From an uncultured Chromatiaceae bacterium (GTDB taxonomy: Bacteria; Pseudomonadota; Gammaproteobacteria; Enterobacterales; Alteromonadaceae): 20,004 nt of DNA. Under the pieces are notes generated by a model that did not search any database, was not told the origin of the DNA, and saw only the letters and a program-made list of their open reading frames with translations. A program made the translations under genes and the position numbers. Within the stretch, counting starts at the first letter, position 1. Every line of letters begins with the position of its first letter. Where the stretch lies: NCBI GenBank assembly GCA_946482615.1, contig CAMLSF010000061.1:1-20004 (forward strand). Direction: 5' to 3'. Positions 15,947-20,004 of this stretch are shown here, one piece after another.

Positions 15947-16054
15947 ATGCCAGACCTGTCTATTCTTGCTGCCGAACTGCTGACCATGTTGCTGTTGTTG
16001 TCTGTGGCACTTGCCCCTTCTGTATTAAGCCGGATAAAAACGTCTAAAGACTGA
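15947..16054 (+). CDS. 35-residue hydrophobic ORF heading the cytochrome bd operon
   Basis: ATG at 15947 opens a 35-codon frame ending TGA at 16052-16054. The product is a single hydrophobic helix (about residues 4-27, rich in Leu and Ala: ILAAELLTMLLLLSVALAP) followed by a short basic tail (SRIKTSKD), which predicts one membrane segment with the C-terminus in the cytoplasm. A purine stretch AAGAG (15936-15940) lies 6 nt before the ATG. Its stop codon overlaps the GAGG that serves cydA, whose ATG is 7 bp on, so translation would feed directly into cydA. Known small bd-oxidase subunits (CydX, CydH/Y, CydS) are of similar size, but I do not recognise this sequence and their genes usually sit elsewhere in the operon. 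It may be an accessory subunit or only a translated leader. Confidence 0.55.
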   Translation: MPDLSILAAELLTMLLLLSVALAPSVLSRIKTSKD

Positions 16055-16061
16055 GGTAATT

Positions 16062-17486
16062 ATGGAACTTGATGTCAGTATTCTTTCGCGTATCCAGTTT
16101 GCTTTTACCGTAAGCTTCCACATTATTTTTCCGTCTATCACTATAGGTTTGGCCACGCTGATTGCGATCTGGGAAGGCTTGTGGCTTAAAACCGGTAACC
16201 CGCAATACCTGCAACTGGCCAAGTTCTGGATCAAACCTTTTGCCATCACCTTTGGGATGGGCGTGGTGTCCGGCATAGTACTGTCGTATGAATTTGGCAC
16301 CAACTTCTCTAAGTTTTCTGAAATCGCAGGCGCAGTGCTTGGGCCTTTGATGGCCTACGAAGTGCTGACGGCCTTTTTCCTTGAAGCAGGTTTTTTAGGG
16401 GTCATGTTGTTTGGCTGGCAACGGGTCAGCGCCAAAATGCACTTCTTTGCCACTGTCACTGTTGCAGTGGGCACCTGGATTTCCGCCTTCTGGATTATTG
16501 CTGCCAACTCCTGGATGCAAACCCCACAAGGCCATCAGATAGTGGATGGCAAATTTGAAGTAGTCAGCTGGCTGGAGGTTATTTTTAATCCCTCCATGCC
16601 CTATCGTTTAGTGCATATGCTGCTGGCCGCTTTTATCACTGCCACTTTTGTCGTGATGGCTACTCATGCCTGGTATCTACGCAAAGGCCAGCACAAGGAG
16701 TTTGGCCGCAAAGGGTTGTCGATGATGTTGTGGTTCGCCTTAGTGCTGACACCACTGCAAGCCTGGGTGGGTGACTTACATGGTTTAAACGTGAAGGAAC
16801 ACCAGCCGGTGAAACTGGCTGCGATGGAAGGGATCTGGGCTTCCACCGAAACCAATGTGCCGCTGCTGCTGTTTGCTTTGCCTGATATGAAAGCCGAACA
16901 AAACCACTTTGAAGTGGCAGTACCAGGCCTTGCCAGCCTGATTTTGACTCACAACTGGCACGGCGAGCTACAGGGTTTAAAATCTGTGCCTGCGGCCGAC
17001 AGACCTCATGTGCCTATGGTGTTTTTTAGTTTCCGTATCATGGTCGGTATTGGCGTACTGATGATAGGCGTGGCCCTGCTGGGTGCTTACCTGCGTTGGC
17101 GTGGCACCTTGTATCAGAGTAACTGGTTCCTCTGGCCTGTCAGTTTTATGGCCCCGACCGGTGTAATTGCAGTCCTGGCTGGTTGGTATGTGGTCGAAAT
17201 TGGCCGTCAGCCCTGGATTATTTATGGTTTAGTCCGCACCAGCGAGATTGTCAGCCCGCTGCCCGCCGAAAGGGTGTTGTTTTCCCTGACGTTGTTTGTT
17301 CTGACCTACAGCCTGCTGTTTGGTGTTTATCTGTACTTTATGCGCAAGCTGATCAAAAAAGGCCCGGCGCCCATAGAGCAACTGGAACAACAGCGTATTG
17401 GCGTCAAGGCATCAGGTTACGCCTTATCTTTTACCAAAGCCTTAGCCACACAGGCTGATGAATCCACCACAAAAGGAGCCAACTAA
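16062..17486 (+). CDS. cydA: cytochrome bd (CIO-type) ubiquinol oxidase subunit I
   Basis: 474 residues with about nine membrane segments. It is the quinol-binding, haem-bearing subunit of a terminal oxidase that reduces O2 to water in the inner membrane. Visible: His20 (haem b595/d ligand) in VSFHIIFPS; Glu100 and Glu108 of the proton path; His185 and Met327 for haem b558; KLAAMEG at 251-257 in the quinol loop; and [12 protein letters not shown] at 374-385. It is shorter than E. coli CydA (522) because the Q-loop is short, as in the cyanide-insensitive oxidase CioA of Pseudomonas; symbol cioA would be equally apt. GAGG lies 5 nt before the ATG. The stop TAA shares its last A with the cydB ATG (17486). 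Confidence 0.96.
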   Translation: MELDVSILSRIQFAFTVSFHIIFPSITIGLATLIAIWEGLWLKTGNPQYLQLAKFWIKPFAITFGMGVVSGIVLSYEFGTNFSKFSEIAGAVLGPLMAYEVLTAFFLEAGFLGVMLFGWQRVSAKMHFFATVTVAVGTWISAFWIIAANSWMQTPQGHQIVDGKFEVVSWLEVIFNPSMPYRLVHMLLAAFITATFVVMATHAWYLRKGQHKEFGRKGLSMMLWFALVLTPLQAWVGDLHGLNVKEHQPVKLAAMEGIWASTETNVPLLLFALPDMKAEQNHFEVAVPGLASLILTHNWHGELQGLKSVPAADRPHVPMVFFSFRIMVGIGVLMIGVALLGAYLRWRGTLYQSNWFLWPVSFMAPTGVIAVLAGWYVVEIGRQPWIIYGLVRTSEIVSPLPAERVLFSLTLFVLTYSLLFGVYLYFMRKLIKKGPAPIEQLEQQRIGVKASGYALSFTKALATQADESTTKGAN

Positions 17487-18529
17487 TGGAGCTGGAACTG
17501 AGTTTAAGTCTGTTTTATCTGCTGCTGCTTGGCTTTGCCATTCTGATGTATGTGCTGCTGGATGGTTTTGACCTGGGTATGGGCATTCTGTATCCATGGT
17601 TTAATACGGACGCCGAACACGACCATTTAATGCGCTCCATTGCCCATGTCTGGGATGGCAATGAAACCTGGCTGGTGTTTGGAGGTGTGATTTTATTTGG
17701 TGCCTTTCCGGCCGCTTATGCCGCTATAGCTTCTACCTTTTATCTACCGATCATACTGATGTTGATAGGTTTGATTTTCCGTGGCGTAGCTTTTGAATAC
17801 CGTTTTAAATCAGATACTTCAAAAAGATATTGGAATACTGCCTTTGCTGTGGGCTCCAGCCTGGCCGCTTTTTGCCAGGGCCTGATGCTGGGCACTTTAG
17901 TTCAGGGCGTACCAGCGGATTTTATCAATCAGTCCAGTTTCAGTTGGCTCAGTCCTTTTAGCCTGTTTTGTGGTTTAGCTGTGATGGCAGGCTATGCGCT
18001 GCTGGCCTGTTGTTATCTGGTGATGAAAAGCCGGGGGGAGCTGCAACAAAAAGCCGCCCGCTACGGCCAACGTTTAGTGCTGATGGTGATGTTATCCATG
18101 CTGCTGGTCAGCCTCTGGACTGTCTGGATTGAGCCGGAAATCCGTGCTCGTTGGTTTGGCGGCTGGCATGCTTTATGGTTAATCCCACTGCCTCTGTTGT
18201 CTGTGCTTGCCGCCCGTTTATTATTCCGCGACTTAGGCCGGGTCAACCGCAGCCATAAAGCGGAAACTGCTGTGCATGAGCGCCACGAAGAAAGACCCTT
18301 CTGGCTGGCATCCTCTTTGTTCCTGTTAGCTTTTGTTGGTTTGCTGGTCAGCGTATTCCCTTACCTGTTGCCCCGCCAGTTAACCTATATGCAGGCAGCA
18401 GCTCCGGACAGCAGTCTGATCTTTATGTTGCCCGGCATTTTCATTTTTGTGCCACTAATTTGCGCTTATACACTCTGGGGCTACAAAATTTTTGCCGGCA
18501 AAGTGGAAGATTATCAGGAGGGCTATTGA
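17486..18529 (+). CDS. cydB: cytochrome bd (CIO-type) ubiquinol oxidase subunit II
   Basis: 347 residues with about eight membrane segments, partner of CydA in the bd oxidase. Recognised by the N-terminal LLDGFDLGMG (24-33) and by VWDGNETWLVFGG at about 55-67, with Asp57 in the position of the proton-channel Asp of this family. IFRGVAFEYRFK follows at about 97-108. Its ATG overlaps the cydA stop by one base and its TGA overlaps the next ATG by one base (18529), so the three genes are tightly coupled. Length is a little under E. coli CydB (379), usual for CIO types. Confidence 0.95.
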   Translation: MELELSLSLFYLLLLGFAILMYVLLDGFDLGMGILYPWFNTDAEHDHLMRSIAHVWDGNETWLVFGGVILFGAFPAAYAAIASTFYLPIILMLIGLIFRGVAFEYRFKSDTSKRYWNTAFAVGSSLAAFCQGLMLGTLVQGVPADFINQSSFSWLSPFSLFCGLAVMAGYALLACCYLVMKSRGELQQKAARYGQRLVLMVMLSMLLVSLWTVWIEPEIRARWFGGWHALWLIPLPLLSVLAARLLFRDLGRVNRSHKAETAVHERHEERPFWLASSLFLLAFVGLLVSVFPYLLPRQLTYMQAAAPDSSLIFMLPGIFIFVPLICAYTLWGYKIFAGKVEDYQEGY

Positions 18530-18648
18530 TGAAAAACTTTGGCAGGCAGTTGACTCAGACCCAATGGTTTGTCGTGTTATACCTCGCTGGTTTTTTAACT
18601 TTAACTTTTATTGCATGGCTATTAAAACAAGGCATGAAGTTTTTATAA
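18529..18648 (+). CDS. DUF2474-like small subunit of cytochrome bd oxidase
   Basis: 39 residues. A short polar start (MKNFGRQLTQTQ) precedes one membrane helix (WFVVLYLAGFLTLTFIAWLL) and a basic end (KQGMKFL). Position directly after cydB and the W-F-V-x-L-Y/W pattern match DUF2474 proteins, which take the place of CydX in CIO-type operons and probably stabilise the oxidase. GGAGGG (18517-18522) stands 6 nt before the ATG, and the ATG shares a base with the cydB stop. Family assignment is by pattern and context. Confidence 0.8.
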   Translation: MKNFGRQLTQTQWFVVLYLAGFLTLTFIAWLLKQGMKFL

Positions 18649-18677
18649 CAGGTTAAAAATCAAGCGTTTCTGCTTAA

Positions 18678-18757
18678 AAAATAACAGGTTTTTATTGATC
18701 TGACACAAACAAAGTGGCGATCAATGGACCTGTTATTTTCATTTTTTTCATTTTTTT
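18678..18757 (+). terminator. long-stem terminator of the cytochrome bd operon
   Basis: AAAATAACAGGT (18678-18689) pairs perfectly with 18728-18739. Inside, ATTGATC (18694-18700) pairs with GATCAAT (18719-18725) around an 18-nt loop, with a TTTT/GG internal mismatch. Two T7 runs follow (18742-18748 and 18751-18757). The 9-base motif ATAACAGGT also occurs once earlier, over the stop of the small subunit gene (18645-18653), and could compete for the same downstream arm. Confidence 0.8.
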
Positions 18758-18759
18758 AT

Positions 18760-18789
18760 TTGCATTTTAAAAAACACTGCTGCTATAGT
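18760..18789 (+). promoter_or_regulatory. probable promoter of the exported orphan protein
   Basis: TTGCAT (18760-18765) and TATAGT (18784-18789) are spaced by 18 nt and lie just after the T-runs of the cytochrome bd terminator. The start would be near 18796, giving a leader of about 37 nt. Confidence 0.5.
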
Positions 18790-18832
18790 CAGGAAAAGGC
18801 CAAATAGTTTTGGTCCAGACCTGGTGCGAAAG

Positions 18833-19150
18833 ATGAAGTATTTAAGTTTTATCGCAGTGTTGTTTTACCTGAGTTTGCTGTTTCCTACGGCAGGCCATTC
18901 TGCATCCAGCAGTTGGGTAGATTTACAACAACCGAATAAAAACTTCAGCGCTGCCCTGGTTGCTTCAGTTACCCATTCCACTGTCGATTCGACAGAAACT
19001 TCAAGTGATGATGAGAAAAGCCCTGTCTGCTGGAGTAGTTTTGAATTCCCGGCGGCACAAAACGGCGCTTATCAACAGGCACAGAGTCAATTCAACAGAG
19101 TGCAAAAAAGCTGTTATGCAGCAAGGGCACCACCAGTACACCTCTCTTAA
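18833..19150 (+). CDS. small exported protein of unknown function
   Basis: 105 residues, not recognised. Residues 1-24 form a clear signal peptide (MKYLSFIAVLFYLSLLFP, then TAGHSA) with cleavage likely after GHSA. The mature part is about 80 residues, Ser/Thr-rich at first (HSTVDSTETSSDDEKS), then has two cysteines (Cys66 in PVCWSS and Cys94 in KSCYAAR) that could form one disulfide. The ATG at 18833 is chosen because it begins the signal peptide; a GTG at 18824 would add MRK and is possible. Neither has a strong Shine-Dalgarno. It has its own promoter-like site and stands alone between the cytochrome bd operon and the CBS gene. The signal peptide is the main reason to believe it is a real gene. 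Confidence 0.6.
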   Translation: MKYLSFIAVLFYLSLLFPTAGHSASSSWVDLQQPNKNFSAALVASVTHSTVDSTETSSDDEKSPVCWSSFEFPAAQNGAYQQAQSQFNRVQKSCYAARAPPVHLS

Positions 19151-19161
19151 ATCATTGAAAT

Positions 19162-19197
19162 TGTCAGAGTTTCCGGCTTTTTAGTCACTATCTGACA
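19162..19197. repeat. inverted repeat between exported-protein and CBS genes
   Basis: TGTCAGA (19162-19168) and TCTGACA (19191-19197) are a perfect 7-bp inverted repeat with a 22-nt spacer containing a T5 run. No T-run follows the second arm. It may be a weak terminator or an operator for the CBS gene. Confidence 0.3.
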
Positions 19198-19254
19198 GAT
19201 CCATTGTATTGATATCAGTTTCGCTGCCTCTGAGCGGACTGACGAGAGGTTTCT

Positions 19255-19815
19255 ATGAAAAAGTTAAATTTATTCAACGTTGATGTAATAGATCATTTAG
19301 TTCAGCCAGCCGAATTTGCCGAAGCAAATTTAAACTCAGCAGCACTGGACTTTGTGTCTGACTTTAAAACCAACAGCCCTATGATGATTGATGCTAATAC
19401 CTGTGCAGTCGAAGCAGAGGATATGATGAATCATGAACATACCAAATTAAAACTGGTAATAGACGCCAATCAGGAACTGATTGGTTTAATCAGCTACGAA
19501 CAGTTGTCTATCCAGAATGTGTTGCAACGCCTGGGCAAAGGTGTCAATCGCACTGACCTGACCGTAGCCGATTTAATGCGCCCACGCTCTGAAATCAAAG
19601 CTTTGGCTTACGAACAGGTCAAACACTGCACCATAGGTGATGTATTGAACACGCTGCAACACAATGGTGAGCAGCACTGTTTGGTCATAGACACCGACTC
19701 TCACCATATCCGCGGTGTGATATCCGCAAGCGATATCGCCAGCCGTTTGCATATTCCGGTTCATATTGAAAAAGCTCCGACTTTTTTAAATATTTTTGAC
19801 CGTATGTATGCCTGA
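19255..19815 (+). CDS. stand-alone two-CBS-domain protein
   Basis: 186 residues, cytoplasmic. After an about 35-residue N-terminal extension there are two CBS domains, at about 38-90 (ending LVIDANQELIGLISYEQL) and 103-166 (VADLMRPRSEIKAL, later LVIDTDSHHIRGVISASDIA). Paired CBS domains bind adenine nucleotides such as AMP, ATP or S-adenosylmethionine and act as energy sensors. With no catalytic domain attached, this one probably regulates a partner that cannot be named from context. The ATG has AGAGG 5 nt upstream. It is followed by its own terminator. Confidence 0.85.
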   Translation: MKKLNLFNVDVIDHLVQPAEFAEANLNSAALDFVSDFKTNSPMMIDANTCAVEAEDMMNHEHTKLKLVIDANQELIGLISYEQLSIQNVLQRLGKGVNRTDLTVADLMRPRSEIKALAYEQVKHCTIGDVLNTLQHNGEQHCLVIDTDSHHIRGVISASDIASRLHIPVHIEKAPTFLNIFDRMYA

Positions 19816-19871
19816 TCGACCTTTGACGGGTCGTTAACGCGGCCCGCTAAAGCATGTTTTCTCCTGGTTTT

Positions 19872-19908
19872 CCCCGTTTCGTAGTCATTCCCGCGGAACG
19901 GGGTTTTT
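19872..19908 (+). terminator. rho-independent terminator after the CBS gene
   Basis: CCCCGTTTC (19872-19880) pairs with GGAACGGGG (19895-19903) with one mismatch across a 14-nt loop, followed by TTTTT (19904-19908). It lies 57 bp after the CBS gene stop. Confidence 0.75.
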
Positions 19909-19912
19909 GAAA

Positions 19913-19983
19913 GCCGCCACAGAGCATGGGTACCTCCAAGACCTCCCCTCTGTCAGCATTGCTGGTTTATGGCGGCGTTTTCC
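19913..19983 (+). other. possible structured RNA (three-way junction)
   Basis: Closing stem GCCGCCA (19913-19919) with TGGCGGC (19970-19976) encloses a stem ACAGAG/CTCTGT (19919-19924 with 19948-19953, sharing base 19919) and a small hairpin CAGC-ATT-GCTG (19954-19964). The run GTTTT follows. A further 10-bp inverted repeat, AGCATGTTTT (19851-19860) with AAAACATGCT (19988-19997), brackets this fold and the preceding terminator. It could be a second terminator, a small RNA, a leader of the gene beyond the window, or part of a repeat element. It does not fit a known riboswitch I can recall, nor a tRNA. Confidence 0.35.
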
Positions 19984-20004
19984 TTTCAAAACATGCTATG
20001 GGTA

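Noticed and set aside
18960..19184. 74-residue frame overlapping the exported-protein gene
   Set aside because: No signal peptide, domain or ribosome-binding site; the overlapping frame has a clear signal peptide.
19913..19976. tRNA-like 7-bp closing stem
   Set aside because: No T-loop (TTCRANNC), no D-loop pattern, and the inner stems do not make a cloverleaf.
1..20004. CRISPR array, toxin-antitoxin pair, restriction or other defence genes
   Set aside because: No regularly spaced direct repeats and no gene resembling these families was found on either strand.

Overview
The window looks like a chromosomal segment of a motile, respiring gammaproteobacterium. Gene content suggests the Alteromonadales/Chromatiaceae area, with a Rheinheimera- or Alishewanella-like genus as the best guess. 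The pointers are a MotB-type protein next to a chemoreceptor, a YigI-RecQ neighbourhood as in enterobacteria, SelO with a C-terminal Cys-Ser-Ser, a short-Q-loop (CIO-type) cytochrome bd operon, and several c-di-GMP and two-component genes. The genus is inference; no rRNA or marker gene is present. No tRNA, rRNA, CRISPR array, prophage or complete IS element was seen.

Layout. (1) 1-2.3 kb: the 3' part of a MotB/OmpA-like protein converges on a methyl-accepting chemotaxis protein, with a perfect 13-bp-stem bidirectional terminator just after the MotB-like stop. (2) 2.6-5.6 kb: the thioesterase YigI (minus) and RecQ helicase (plus) diverge. Their shared upstream region is occupied by a 266-bp element with 24-bp terminal inverted repeats and two internal hairpins, probably a non-autonomous (MITE-like) insertion. 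RecQ begins at a TTG 36 bp beyond that element. RecQ overlaps tail-to-tail with a small secreted cytochrome c. (3) 5.7-10.4 kb: a three-gene operon of SelO (protein AMPylase), a small unknown protein and a seven-membrane-segment PAS-GGDEF-EAL protein with a degenerate cyclase site and an intact phosphodiesterase site. (4) 10.5-11.1 kb: a YkgJ-type cysteine-cluster protein, running tail-to-tail into the next block with a 3-bp gap.

(5) 11.1-15.8 kb, minus strand: a multi-membrane-segment histidine kinase, an NtrC-type sigma54 activator whose start overlaps the kinase stop, a STAS-like small protein, and a three-segment membrane protein of unknown function. This reads as a self-contained signalling cluster of unknown input and target. 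(6) 15.8-18.76 kb, plus strand: the cytochrome bd operon, consisting of an unannotated 35-codon hydrophobic ORF, cydA, cydB and a 39-residue DUF2474-like subunit, all overlapping or spaced by 7 bp or less, closed by a long stem-loop. (7) 18.8-20.0 kb: a small exported orphan protein, a two-CBS-domain protein, a terminator, and an intergenic region rich in inverted repeats at the window edge.

The best candidates for something undescribed are the 35-codon ORF ahead of cydA, the kinase/activator/STAS/membrane cluster, the operon pairing SelO with a c-di-GMP phosphodiesterase, the MITE-like element in the recQ promoter region, and the structured region at 19.85-20.0 kb. None is proven; most of the window is ordinary housekeeping and signalling DNA.
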